From NCBI GenBank assembly GCA_029931535.1, contig JAQPZY010001621.1, positions 2,952,001-3,016,000 on the forward strand: DNA of 64,000 nt, read 5' to 3'. This DNA comes from Margaritifera margaritifera. Taxonomy: Eukaryota; Mollusca; Bivalvia; Unionida; Margaritiferidae. The notes beneath the pieces were generated by a model, which was not told the origin of the DNA, searched no databases, and worked only from the letters and a program-made list of their open reading frames with translations. Positions 33,701-46,650 of the stretch are shown piece after piece. The number at the start of each line of letters is the position of its first letter. The first letter of the stretch is position 1. A program made the position numbers and the translations under genes.

Positions 33701-36700
33701 AGTACTGGTTGGCAGTCCATAGGTATCATCATATGTCAATTTGACTGGCATGTGGCAATAGCTAGTTATATGGCTCATTGATCAAATTGGAACAAACCAT
33801 CATTGCATGGTTGTTTTGTAGTAAGCTTCTGTACAGAGATAGTTTGATTAACTAATCAGTAGGCATGGATATCTCTGCTCTCACAAGAGGTCAATTAGTT
33901 GTGGCTCATTGGTTTAGCAATTTCTTGAGTTTCAGCAGATCTGGGGTTGGTGTGTGGTAGTGTTTGCTCAATTCATTATATACAGGATGAAATTTATAAA
34001 ATGTAGTTGTATGTCCTTTCATATTGCCACCTTCCACCTTAGCAGCCATCAGCATATGGTGCAGTGATAATCCACGGGTTTCTAGAGAACTTATAAAGTA
34101 ATTTTTATTTTTTCATTAGAAGCTAATCATTACACCTAGGTAAAAGTACAATCCACTTGCAGTGTTTCAGCCAGGATGCCCCTTCGTGGGATTTTCTCAA
34201 AATAAACACCAGGTATTGCAAAAAAGAGATTTATTGCACCAAAAAAATGAACAAGGCAGAGTTTTTTTTATACCTTTAATCTAATATAGATGTGCCAACC
34301 AATCATTAAATGTCTGAATTGCTCATTGATCGTTTTTATGAAAATAAACAAAATCCCATCAAGTGATCTTTTCCAAGTGCACTGGTCGCTATTCTCAGAC
34401 TATTTTCCCCCATTCTCCTAATACCATAAATGGCAAACTCAGGATTATCAAGAAATAATTGTGTAATTGGTATATCCCATAATATTTCTTGGTTGAGAGG
34501 TTTAGAACAAGTTGCATTGCTACCAGATTGTAATAGTCTCAATGTAAATATGAAACAAATTCAAATAATGTCTTGAGGCAACTTTCACTACTGTTTTATT
34601 CACATTCTTCACTAACAGAAAAATGTGTTGTCTTTGCGATTTTTGTTAGCACATGCTTTTCACATGATATAACCTTGATGTAGCACCATTTATTATTTGT
34701 AAAAGCAGTGAAGTTTCACTAAGAGGTAGATATGGAAAGATGGATAACTGATTTCTTTACTCCATTATCAGACCGTAATGCGTTAAAAATTACTGTATAT
34801 ATGATGACTCTAGTGAACAAGCTGGTAAAACACACAATAGTCAAGATGAAAGTCAAACAGAAGGTGAAACTTCCAAATGAATAATTGGATTCCAGAATGA
34901 TGGAACCAAAGAAGAAAAACATTATCACACCATCAAGTAATTGCTTGAAAGCTGAAACTTTGCAAAGACTGATGACTATAATGTTCAAGGGGCATACAGT
35001 TGTAGACTTTGCATTCTCCCATGCTGTTAGAGTATTGTAGGAGGCATCATAGTAGAGAATCTTAAAGTAAAGAAGGTTATTTACTTGGTTTTCATGAAAT
35101 AACATGTAAAATAGACTATGTAAATGATATCTCATTGTATTATGAGGTTGGCCACTTTTTCAAATAAAGAGGGACAATTGGCCCCTTTTTTTCTCAAACC
35201 TGACTGAAACACTGCTCTTGAAGTTATTTGACAGTTGACAGCATAGCTTAAAATTCAGAATGATATATGTAAAATGTTCAAGTTTTCTGTTTTAATCAGC
35301 ATTGTCTTTGTTTTCTCCCTATGATGATTATTTTCTTTCTTCATTATCCTTTTCTGATAGTATATTTTTAGAATTGTGTGTTTAATAAGTTTTTTATGAT
35401 ATACCCTTTCCAGTGTCTTTAAAACATCATATTTAAAATAAATGTTTCAAAGGATATTTTTGCTTCATGTTCTTATGTGCCTACCATAAGGCGGAGCATA
35501 TTATGTTATGATGTTGTCAGTACATCCGTCTGTTACCAATTTCATTTCTGCATAATAACTCGAGTTGTCCACCATGTACAGTTACCAAACTTGATGGATG
35601 GCATGCACTTGAAGTAAGAACCATATCAATTAAAAAATTTTATATTGAAATAAGAAACTTGGTATCAGGTGTGCTACTTTGATGATCTTCATTAGAGTCT
35701 TTTGCATTTTTATTTTACAAAGATTTCATAGTGATGTGCAGCTGAGGTTTACCATATGTGGGTAATGAAATACACTCCTAAATGGTACTTTAGATGCTAT
35801 CATATGTAGCCTATTTTTGCATACTGCAAGTAAAAATATGTACCATGTTATTCATAATCAAGTATATTTTTATTTAGTAGGGAGAAAGTGGATTTAACAA
35901 ACCTTTTAATTTTACTTAAGGTGGCACTAAATAATTTGGTATAATTGGCCATGGGGTAAAATTTTTGATTGAAGAGACATCAATACTGTATCACAATTGA
36001 AATTCCTTTTAAGAAAGAGAGCTGTCCATTTTTTTTCTTCATAATACAGCATACAATTTTGATCCATGTATGTTTGTACCTTTTTGTAAATTTTGATGTG
36101 TTTGGATCTTTCAGATAAATCCTTACCACATTATAGATAAGTGTATGATGATTATGTATGTATGTTTGTACGGTATGTATAGGGTTTGATGGCATATCAG
36201 CACAATTCTTTCTATATAGTGCTAAGCACAGTTAAGTAGCAAATTGGAGACAAAAACTTTACCCTAATCCCCTACAACCAAAGTAAATGTGCACCATGTG
36301 CCAAGTGATAAAAGGTAAAGATCTTGCGAAAACTCCCCCAAAAGGCATGCAAAATACAGATAAGGTTAAAAAAAAAAGGTTAAAATCTTTCGAATGCAGG
36401 AAGAAAATATGAGCTGAAGAAGTTAGTAATGGCAACAGAACAGTTTAGACCATTTACAAAAAAGTAAGGTGTAAGGCTTCTTTCTAAATGTATATATGAA
36501 CCAGTCATTAAAAATATCCACAATCCCCTCCCCCCCCCCAATTTTCCTGGATCAATGGGGATTTAAAAATGCAGTAGTGAGGCAATCACTTAATTTTCTA
36601 TGAAGTTCACACCCAGGTTTCTCGGAGCTCTTCGTTTATTTTTTTCCAGAGAAACAGGGCATTATTGATTTTTGTAACAAAGAAAATTTAACAATTCTTT

Positions 36701-37109
36701 CAAAAACTTGTTTGAAGGGGTTGGGGAGTACACTTTATCAAAGTTTCTGAGAAGAAAATGCGAAATACTCAGGTATGTCTTCTGAAATGGGGAGAGGGAC
36801 AAATATATTGAGCATCATTTGCCAGCTTGAAGACTGCTGATCAGCAAAGTTTTTCACATCATGTTTGGACTTTTGCTTCTGAAATAGCTTTATGATAAAA
36901 TAGAAAAGAAGAAAAACAAGAGGATGACATGCAGAGAAAAAAGACATTTAATATATGTATGTCATGAATGTTTTGCAGCAGAACAAAAAAAATAAAGAAA
37001 CATGTATATCAGGCCAATGGAACTATTAGCAGTAATTTTTGTCAATACCCATAATGCTGTCCATGTCTATTTGTCTGTCCTGTCACAGAAGTAGTTATGG
37101 GGAGTAGTA
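33701..37109 (+). other. Intergenic, no gene supported
   Basis: AT-rich, low-complexity sequence. Two minus-strand open frames (34336-34542, 68 codons; 34719-35135, 138 codons, rich in Phe, Leu and Ile) have no recognisable domain, no splice context linking them and AT-driven composition. I do not call them genes. A C-run occurs near 36530. Confidence 0.5.
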
Positions 37110-37375
37110 TAACCATGGGAGATCACTTGTCACCTTTGGGAATTTAACATAAGAGGGCACTATGGCCACCTATGGGGATTAAGCATGAGCAGATTTATGG
37201 CCACTTATGGGAATAAAACATCAATATGGCACTATGGCCACCTGTGTGGATTTAACATTATGGGCCACTAAGACCACCTACGGGAATTTAACATTAAGGG
37301 GCACTTTGGCCACCCATGGGGATTGAACAAAAGCAGATTTATGGCCGCCTATGGGAATGGAACATGAGTGTGATG
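37110..37375 (+). repeat. Degenerate tandem repeat, about 40-bp unit
   Basis: ATGGCCACC or a variant recurs near 37162, 37199, 37233, 37272, 37306 and 37341. It is joined by TATGGGGATT or GGGAATTTAACAT text and GGCACTATGG. About six decayed units. Confidence 0.75.
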
Positions 37376-39106
37376 GAGAAAGATAGATAAAATACACATA
37401 ATGGTAAGTACCTAAACAATCTGACAGACAAACATGGTGTGAATGGCAGGAAATAGACATATATTGTGACAGGAAAATATTCATCTTGATAAACAAACAA
37501 ATAAACATCTAATTACAAATATTTTTGTTTGAAGGAATGTTTTTGTCTTTAGTGAGATGATCATTCATCTACTTATACTTACTATCCAACATACCATCAC
37601 AAAGACAAAAGGGAGGAGTGGGGAATATAGTAGGATCACTAATACATACACACATACAATTACACATGATCAAGGGAAGGAGAGTGTATACCCACCTACA
37701 AACAAAAACTTGTGTATCAAGAGGATGTAAAGCAGGGGTTAGGATGATGAGGATAACCTATTCGTACAGGCCCATGCACATTTTTAAAAGACAAACAAAC
37801 CAACACTTACAAAACCAAAAACCTATGAGGGATTGAAAGGGGTATGTAATGATTAATAACACACACACTCTTACAAACAAATCACCCTCTTACAAACAAA
37901 CCCACAATGAAAGAGAGTGGTGGGGTATTTAAGTTTTTTTGGAATACACATACGAACAAATGGCATAAACACACCAAAAACACACACAAAACATCAGACA
38001 GAGATGGTGGCAATAAATTATTAGTATTCTTTTTCTACAATACTGGGAGGAGAGCTGAAATGGACCATTGGGTGAGCCCAGAGAAGGGCTGTTTTGAATG
38101 GTCAAGACTCCTTTGGTGTGGGCACCTCCTAGGCTGAACTCAACAACCAGCACACCTCTCTCCCCATCAATTTGAACATCACTGGTCCACAGACACAGAG
38201 AGGCTAAAGTTTAATTTTCGGCTAGCAAAAGAATAATTCCTCTTTCTTGATGGATAATTTTTTTTAATTCAATTTACCTCAACAAAGATAAATAATTATT
38301 TCCACAGTGTAGATCTTGTTAGATTGAACAATTTACTTGTACCATATTTTATAAATCTGTGTTGTTGTTTATTGGTCTTACTATCACACGCAGCTGTTAT
38401 AAACATTTTTGTAAATTTCAACTTTAAGATGTTAAAAATTTACAAAGAAGTACAAGCCTTTGAATGTTTATTTACAGAAATTAATCAGTATAAAATGTGT
38501 GTATTTATAGGTACAAAGCCAACTTATATTTGCGAGTCAATCAAAAAGTTAAATTTCCTTGCCTGCCACAAAAGATTAACAATTGATAATTGTAAGAAAC
38601 ATGTCCATTATCATTTTAAAGTGGAAACTTTTGTGATTCAAAATGTTGGAAAATGTTTGTAAAGAAAAATTACATAAAACCATAAATGGAGAAATACAAC
38701 TTTGAAATATTCTTTAAGATGTAAGAGTACAAGAATATACATTTTTCTATAGAACACCAGGTTGTCCACAGCAACAAGGGGCAAAAAGTTGTGTCTGTTT
38801 CCTACATAGCCAGAAATGTTTAATTACCCATTTTAGCTAAGGCTTACACAAAAACAAGAATTCTGGTATGTTTTTAAACTGATCAGTTTCACTGAGGCAC
38901 TTGTGATCAGGCTCATTCATGCATTACTCCATCAGGTAATAGTTTATTGGTAATTTCATGTGTTACTAACACATGTAATTACGTTTAAGGGGAAATAGAT
39001 AAACAAATCTCAAGAGCAAGAAATAAATCATTGACTACAAATAAAACAGCAACTAAAAGGTTTTAAGAAAAACTAATGAATATGAATTTGTATTTACATA
39101 AGAATA
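37376..39106 (+). other. Intergenic, no feature recognised
   Basis: Contains CA-rich stretches (37640-37670, 37860-37990) but no supported gene, RNA or element. Confidence 0.55.
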
Positions 39107-39262
39107 ACGTACACCCAACAACAGACAGCATAGACCTGGATTTTATTGGCACATAATGTGTCAGCAGGTCAGAATATTCACTTGCAATCATATGTAAAAC
39201 AAACAGCATAGACCCTAATTTTACTGTCACATAATGTGCCAGCAGGTCAGAGGTTTAGCTAT
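39107..39262 (+). repeat. Two relics related to the double-hairpin MITE
   Basis: CAGCATAGACCTGGATTTTA then TTGGCACATAATGTGTCAGC then AGGTCAG near 39125, and CAGCATAGACCCTAATTTTA then CTGTCACATAATGTGCCAGC then AGGTCAG near 39206, resemble the first hairpin of that family (CATAGACC, CATAATG, CAGCAGGTC). The order and spacing are repeated in tandem. The arms no longer pair well. Confidence 0.55.
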
Positions 39263-40187
39263 TCACTTGCAAACAGTTGTTTTAAAAGTCAGACACTTGA
39301 ATTGTGTACTTAATATGCATCTTCTATGATTTATTACCATATTTAACGGATTTTGTTGCAAACAAATATGAATGGTGGAATTTATTATTAATAATCTATT
39401 ACCACATCCATTAATCTCTCTCATGCATAGTGCAAAGTTAGGCCACAAAAATCCAGACAGTGACCTTGTAGGTTATGCATGGGTGGGGGGGATCAAGATA
39501 GTAGATAACAGAACAGGTTGTCCAATTAAAATTACATCTTGCTTTTTACCTATCAAGTTTTAAAAACATAAATGTGTTTTTAATTTGTTATCTCTGAACA
39601 AAATTTCTAAATGTAGATTTGTTGCCTGCCAGTATTGTTCATGAAGAAAAGTTGTATCTGATAGAATATGTGTGAAAGTTGAGTTGTTATAAATATATGT
39701 TTTTGACAATTTCCGTGGAAATGGTCTATAAAAGATCTAAGAATTAAAACTGAGCAAGAAATCACTAAGTATTACTGAGTATTTAGCATCATTTATTACT
39801 TATATGTACATTCAATACAATAACTAGGTATAAATATAAGTTTATCAACAAGGGTTGAACTAAGGAATCTGACAGCAAGATACGTTATAGAACACAATAA
39901 AATAGAGAATAAATAATATGAGTCACCTATACATTTCAAAAATGTTGTGATAATATTTTATAAAATATCATGTATTAAACATTTACACTAGTAGCAGTTT
40001 TGGACAAATGTTACTTTGGTTTTGATAAATATAAATACTTTGATTCAATATTTAACCATCAATAAGATAAAACAGAAAGATGTAAAATTATGAAATATAT
40101 AAAATGATGCCAGTTGTGATTTGAATTTCTAATGTTAATTATTAAATTTACATCCTTTGCTTTGGTAACAACTCAAATAATATTAAC
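39263..40187 (+). other. Intergenic, no feature recognised
   Basis: AT-rich; nothing supported up to the 51-bp array. Confidence 0.55.
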
Positions 40188-40526
40188 AGTCCTGACAAAA
40201 CAGATACACAGTATATATCTTCATTCTAACAGTCCTGACAAAATTATCACACAGATACACAGTATATATCCTCATTCTAACCGTCCTGACAAAATTATCA
40301 CACAGATACACAGTATATATCCTCATTCTAACCGTCCTGACAAAATGATTACACAGATACACAGTATATATTCTCATTCTAACTGTCCTGACAAAACTAT
40401 CACACCGATACACAGTATATATCCTCATTCTAACTGTCCTGACAAAACTATCACACAGATACACAGTATATACCCTCATTCTAACAGTCCTGACAAAACT
40501 ATCACACTGATACACAGTATATATCC
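40188..40526 (+). repeat. Minisatellite, 51-bp unit, left part (about 6.6 copies)
   Basis: The unit is CCTCATTCTAACAGTCCTGA then CAAAACTATCACACAGATAC then ACAGTATATAT. It stops in mid-unit after CAGTATATATCC at 40526, where a solo LTR begins, and resumes at 41277. The 51-bp period keeps a frame open on both strands (RMRIYTVYLCDSFVRTV or IHSIYPHSNSPDKTITQ repeats); these are not genes. Confidence 0.95.
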
Positions 40527-41276
40527 TGTTATGTATGATGTTTATATAATATTATAAATATTTTAGGAAATTATAAATGTTTCTTCACTTTAATATTTGC
40601 TTAAATCTTAATGTTATCAGGAAAAACATGTTTAACTAGTGTCCTTGAATTAGGTTGTTTTGATCAATATGTTTTCTCAATTTGAAGGTCAAGGTTGAAT
40701 TTTGTTTACAAGTAAAATTACATTAAGATGACTCATATTCTAGAACATTCTGTCATGTGACCAATCTTTATATATACCATGTTTGGTGGACATTTATTCA
40801 GGTTCAACATTACCATCAGTCTTGTAAAGAGCTTTTACAGATGTGAAAATTCATTCCAAATTCTAAGAGAGGAATTATTTTAAATATTCATTGGATTATA
40901 ACAGTGCTCATAAACTTTTGGATTTTGGATTTTTAATTGACAATTTTGGAATTTATGTGAACTTATTCAGAGATTTTGGAATACTTCATTTTGACTTCAG
41001 CACATCAAGATTTCTAGTACATCAGGACTTTGGAGACCATTGGCACATAATAACATTCAAGGACACAGCCGTGAATTCGGAACATTCTATATTTAGGACT
41101 TGTGATTAGAACAATCATTCTTATTGGATTATTAGGATTTCAAAACACATTACTGTAAGTGACTTTTTGATTTTTCATTTTAATTATCTAGTAATAAATT
41201 GCTTGTTGATTTTTACTTGATTTGTTGGTTTCACTTTCTTTCTGTTACATTTTTCTTAGACCATAGAGTCGTAACA
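40527..41276 (+). mobile_element. Solo LTR, copy 1 (750 bp), inserted into the 51-bp array
   Basis: Begins TGTTATGTATGATG and ends AGAGTCGTAACA, the TG...CA pattern with a short inverted TGTTA/TAACA. ATCC is present on both sides (40523-40526 and 41277-41280). Removing the element and one ATCC restores a normal 51-bp unit, so ATCC is a 4-bp target duplication. Internal signals suit an LTR: CCAAT (40762) then TATATATA (40771), and AATAAA near 41193 about 80 bp before the end. No internal retrotransposon coding region is present. A second copy is at 58173. Confidence 0.9.
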
Positions 41277-42203
41277 ATCCTCATTCTAACAGTCCTGACA
41301 AAACTATCACACCGATACACAGTATATATCCTCATTCTAACAGTCCTGACAAAGCTATCACACAGATACACAGTATATATCCTCATTCTAACAGTCCTGA
41401 CAAAACTATCACACAGATACACAGTATATATCCTCATTCTAACAGTCCTGACAAAATGATTACACAGATACACAGTATATATCCTCATTCTAACAGTCCT
41501 GACAAAACTATCACACCGATACACAGTATATATCCTCATTCTAACAGTCCTGACAAAATGATTACACAGATACACAGTATATATTCTCATTCTAACAGTC
41601 CTGACAAAATGATTACACAGATACACAGTATATATCCTCATTCTAACCGTCCTGACAAAATGATTACACAGATACACAGTATATATCCTCATTCTAACCG
41701 TCCTGACAAAACTATCACACAGATACACAGTATATATCCTCATTCTAACAGTCCTGACAAAACTATCACACAGATACACAGTATATATCCTCATTCTAAC
41801 AGTCCTGACAAAACTATCACACCAATACACAGTATATATCCTCATTCTAACAGTCCTGACAAAACTATCACACCGATACACAGTATATATCCTCATTCTA
41901 ACCGTCCTGACAAAACTATCACACAGATACACAGTATATATCCTCATTCTAACCGTCCTGACAAAACTATCACACCGATACACAGTATATATCCTCATTC
42001 TAACAGTCCTGACAAAACTATCACACCGATACACAGTATATATCCTCATTCTAACAGTCCTGACAAAATGATTACACAGATACACAGTATATATCCTCAT
42101 TCTAACCGTCCTGACAAAATTATCACACCGATACACAGTATATATCCTCATTCTAACAGTCCTGACAAAACTATCACACAGATACACAGTATATATCCTC
42201 ACT
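41277..42203 (+). repeat. Minisatellite, 51-bp unit, right part (about 18 copies)
   Basis: Continuation of the array at 40188 after the LTR. Variants alternate AACAGTCC with AACCGTCC, and AAAACTATCACACAG with AAAATGATTACACAG or CACACCGA, in mixed order. The array ends at CCTCACTCTCTGCG near 42203. Confidence 0.95.
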
Positions 42204-43029
42204 CTCTGCGTAAATACCTCTGCTAATTCTTTGTGGACGTTTTTGCTAAATAAAGATATTATGACAAAGAGTTCAGCAAGAGGCCAAAGTAAGGTTCACT
42301 GCCTGAGATGGCTCACCTGGATGACTTCAGCCAAACAGCCAATTACAAAAGAAGTAGACCAGTAATCTGATGCATGATGCACAATGGATGCAGGGCCATA
42401 CCCAAGGTTCATTTGGCATTATGACCAAATGAATTGAAATGATTGATATTCTGTTGAGATGTTTTGTATTTTTTAATTCCAAGTGCATGGTGCTTCATGT
42501 TAGTAGGAGTCTATACTATTACAAGAATTTGGCAGAATCCTGTGTCTTGCCTGCTTCACTGTGGCATAATCCAAATACCTTGCATAGTCAATACAGCAAG
42601 AAATGTAGGTCACTGTAATCTTAACAGTATGCCACTGAGGTGATTAATATATCTAATATAAATTAAATCATGCAATTTCATGAATCAACAAAACTGTGTT
42701 ATGGAACTGAGCTAAATGCAAAACTTAACATAACTGCTGGAGCAAGTAGGTTCCTGTGACCTACTTTTGTCTATGGTGAGTAGTGTCCTACAAAATGAAT
42801 ACACCTATCAAGTTTCATGACTGTATATCCAACAGTGTCAGAGAAACTGAGCTAAATGCAAAAACTGGACACCTATGACAACAATGCCATCAGAAAAGTG
42901 ACCCCTATGTCTCACCTATACTTTGCAGGCAAGACAATAATAAAGGTACAGATCATTGTAAATTAATTTATATGTGCTCAGTTAATAGGTATTAAAATTA
43001 TAGTAACATAACTTGGATAATAAATATTA
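42204..43029 (+). other. Intergenic, no gene supported
   Basis: Nothing coding. It includes AGTAGGTTCCTGTGACCTAC near 42745, a weak version of the IR3 palindrome found at 3477, and repeated GAGCTAAATGCAAAA text near 42711 and 42850, a sign of an old tandem duplication. Confidence 0.5.
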
Positions 43030-44275
43030 CCAAACTAGGTATACAAGATGGTGTTCACATCCTTCAATCATACAAACAAGGTATACAAGATGGTGTTCAC
43101 AGCCTTCAATCATACAAACAAGGTATACAAGATGGTGTTCACAGCCTTCAATCATACAAACAAGGTATACAAGATGGTACTCACATCCGTCAATCATATA
43201 AAAAAAGGTATACAAGATGGTACTCACATCCGTCAATCATGTAAAAAAAGGTATACAAGATGGTATTCACATCCGTCAATCATGTAAAAAAAGGTATACA
43301 AGATGGTATTCACATCCGTCAATCATATAAAAAAAGTTATACAAGATGGTATTCACATCCGTCAATCATATAAAAAAGGTATACAAGATGGTATTCACAT
43401 CCGTCAATCATATAAAAAAAGGTATACAAGATGGTATTCACATCCGTCGATCATATAAAAAAAGGTATACAAGATGGTATTCACATCCGTCAATCATTTA
43501 AAAATAGGTATACAAGATGGTATTCACATCCGTCAATCATATAAAAATAGGTATACAAGATGGTACTCACATCCGTCAATCATATAAAAATAGGTATACA
43601 AGATGGAGCTCACAACCGTCATCATACAAACTAGGTATACCAGATGGAGCTCACAGCCTTCATCATACAAACTAGGTATACAAGATGGTGCTCACAGCCT
43701 TCATCATACAAAAATAGGTATACCAGATGGAGCTCACAGCCTTCATCATACAAAAATAGGTATACAAGATGGTGATCACAGCCTTCATCATACAAAAATA
43801 GGTATAAAAGATGGAGCTCACAGCCTTCATCATACAAAAATAGATATACAAGATGGTGTTCACAGCCTTCATCATACAAAAATAGGTATACAAAATGGTG
43901 CTCACAGCCTTCATCATACAAAAATAGGTATGCAAGATGGTGATCACAGCCTTCATCATACAAAACTAGGTATACAAGATGGTGATCACAGCCTTCATCA
44001 TACAAAACTAGGTATACAAGATGGTGCTCACAGCCTTCATCATACAAAAATAGGTATACCAGATGGAGCTCACAGCCTTCATCATACAAAAATAGGTATA
44101 CCAGATGGAGCTCACAGCCTTCATCATACAAAACTAGGTATACAAGATGGTGCTCACAGCCTTCATCATACAAAAATAGGTTTACCAGATGGAGCTCACA
44201 GCCTTCATCATACAAAAATAGGTATACCAGATGGAGCTCACAGCCTTCATCATACAAAAATAGGTGTACGAGATA
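43030..44275 (+). repeat. Minisatellite, 42/43-bp units in two subfamilies
   Basis: The left half (to about 43610) uses a unit ending CACATCCGTCAATCATATAA with A-runs of varying length (about 43 bp). The right half uses CATCATACAAAAATAGGTAT then ACCAGATGGAGCTCACAGCC then TT (42 bp). The halves share GGTATACAAGATGG. The 42-bp half stays open for 226-274 codons on both strands (HHTKIGIPDGAHSL repeat). Variable A-run length breaks the frame in the left half, which argues against coding. Confidence 0.95.
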
Positions 44276-45860
44276 GTGTGCACATGCAGAACTACCCCCA
44301 TTATATCTCAAAGTTTGATTCTTACATGCTTATCAGGTATAGGAACAGTTCATATCATGGTAGATGCACCAATACATGTAGGGGCAGACAGATGAATGCA
44401 GAAGAGCAAATAGTTCCTGCATTTTAGAAGAAAAAAAAACCACACCAATATAACAACCTTATTACAGTCAGCATCTTTACTTTATGCACATATTTGTACA
44501 TGTTAAGATAATCAATATATTGGAGAATTCTTCTACAATTATCTCTTGAATGATTAATACAATTTTCTACCAAAAAAATGTAAAATTCAAGAAGTAAAAT
44601 GCACTGTGATGACTTCTCTAAAAAAATTAATACACAAATGTATGAATTATGGACATTGCAATTTAGAGTGACTGCCAGTTTCCTTGTTTATTCAACTCTG
44701 TACCTGTAAACTGAACACTCTTTAGAAACTTATAAAATTGTCTATATTGTTCAATTCATCCTTTTAATGTAGCAAAATCTTGTATGCTTTTACACTCAAT
44801 TTCTCTTTCTCAAACACAATGGTGGATAAATAAATGCTATGTTTTGTTTAAATGTAAAACAAAAAATTAAATACTATAGTGAAAATATAATTTTCTCATC
44901 ATACATTTAAAATGAATATGAATAATTGGTCACAGATACCATGCAGCATTGAATAAAAAATCTGTCTTGACGAGTGTACAATTTTAAAAGTAATACATGT
45001 ACATGTAGAAAATGACTTTTTGTCAGATCTAACATATTACACATATGCAATGTAGATAAGTAAAACATTTGTAACAAAAGGCATAGAGTTTCCCTATCTA
45101 GAGAATTTTTTTTGCATAGACTTAATTCTGCATTATCATTTGAGAGGTATGAAATGAAATCCATGAATCAATTAAAGAAATCAATGCCAATACTCAGAAA
45201 ATATCCCATAAAATTTGGAGCAAATGTAAAAGCTTATAAATAGTAAATATCAATCAAAATCCATGAAAACATTACTTTCCTATTATTCCATTTGAAATTG
45301 TTTTTTATATATATTTTATATATTATCATATATACAACACTCCCTTTCTATAACATGGTAATTGGAGTCCATTACCATTGACCACATTATTTACCAAACT
45401 TGATGAAGTGTACATGTGTTTGTGAAGAAATAAAATGGGAGGGGGGTGGGGCACATGGATAAAGAAAATGCCAAACCAACATAATGATAACTTCATTTAT
45501 GTACATAAAATATGTAATTGTCACATAATGGTAATTGTGCACTAAAATTTATCAAATAATTGCAATAATCAAAATACAGACATACTTATCATTATATTTG
45601 TCCCATGAAATAATGTATATGATCATTATGGGTATTCCAAATTTGGAAAAGAAAATATATTGATGGACTTCTAAAATTTGGGGTTTTGATTAAAGCTCAT
45701 AAAATGAAACCAACAGCAACAGTCATTTTCAAAAAGTTTGTTGCGGCTTTTGAAAATTTAATGGAAAGAAAGGAACAAAATGACTATCCAAGGTGAACTT
45801 GTGATATAATTTGATTATCAAGTATGTTTTCCCGAAATTTCTACCAAGCATTAGAAATGT
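44276..45860 (+). other. Intergenic, no feature recognised
   Basis: AT-rich sequence with no supported gene or element. Confidence 0.55.
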
Positions 45861-45864
45861 TAAG

Positions 45865-45928
45865 CAATTAGTCCTCAATGGGTACCCACTAACTGACAAT
45901 TAGTCCTCAATGGGTACCCACTAACTGA
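45865..45928 (+). repeat. Perfect tandem duplication, 32-bp unit
   Basis: CAATTAGTCCTCAATGGGTA then CCCACTAACTGA is present twice without differences, so it is recent. Confidence 0.95.
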
Positions 45929-46470
45929 CAAAAAGAGCCAAAAGCATAAATGATTAAGAAATGCAAATAGGTCAAAAAATATACTAAAACAATAAAAAAA
46001 TGATGGTAAAAGATTTTAATTTTAAAAATCTATATACACTTTTTTTTAAAGAAAATAAAGGAACAATAGAGTTTGCTGAAAAATGAGAGTTGATGTCTAA
46101 AATATTTCCAGATGAGCAACAGCTATGTGAAAGAATTATCAATCTAAACTCTACAAAACTAATACAATTGTCATTTCTGTCAAACAAATAACTATGATCA
46201 AAGAAAAATATGTCACCGGTCATGTTTACACTACATGACTTCCACAAAAAAAGTAAAAAAAAAACTGGTGCAAAAGAAGATCACAGGAGGCATGAGAAGA
46301 ATTGGTTTTTTTCGCAACAACAACACATCTGCACATATTTGAGATCAAATGTAGGATAAAATCAAAATAATGATGATTCAGTTTTTTTATCACCTCTACA
46401 ATCCAATATCACTGAATTGTGAATTTCTTTATTTCCCCAGTTGAATATAACTGATGCTGCTAAAACTCTG
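45929..46470 (+). other. Intergenic, no feature recognised
   Basis: No supported feature. Confidence 0.5.
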
Positions 46471-46650
46471 GGTTTACCTTAAATATCTGTTTTGGGGTTA
46501 CCTTGGATATCTGTTTTGGGGTTACCTTGGGTATTCGACTTTTTGGTTTACCTTGGATATTCAACTTTTGGGTTTACCTTGGATATCTGTTTTGGGGTTT
46601 ACCTTGGATATTCTGTTTTTGGTTTATCTTAGATATTTTGTTTTTCAGTG
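46471..46650 (+). repeat. Tandem repeat, about 25-bp unit, seven copies
   Basis: TTACCTTGGATATCTGTTTT then GGGG recurs with ATCTG/ATTCG/ATTCAAC changes near 46476, 46500, 46524, 46549, 46575, 46600 and 46624. The aromatic-rich open frames over it are artefacts. Confidence 0.9.

Noticed and set aside
34719..35135. Minus-strand open frame of 138 codons, hydrophobic, suggestive of membrane helices
   Set aside because: Its Phe/Leu/Ile content follows from AT-rich DNA; there are no family motifs and no neighbouring exons. It is not excluded, but unsupported.
41231..42202. Minus-strand open frame of 323 codons (17-residue repeats)
   Set aside because: Pure 51-bp satellite; the opposite strand is equally open and the array is split by an LTR without effect on a gene.
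43603..44427. Open frame of 274 codons with HHTKIG-type repeats
   Set aside because: 42-bp satellite; open on both strands, and homologous units to the left shift frame through A-run length changes.
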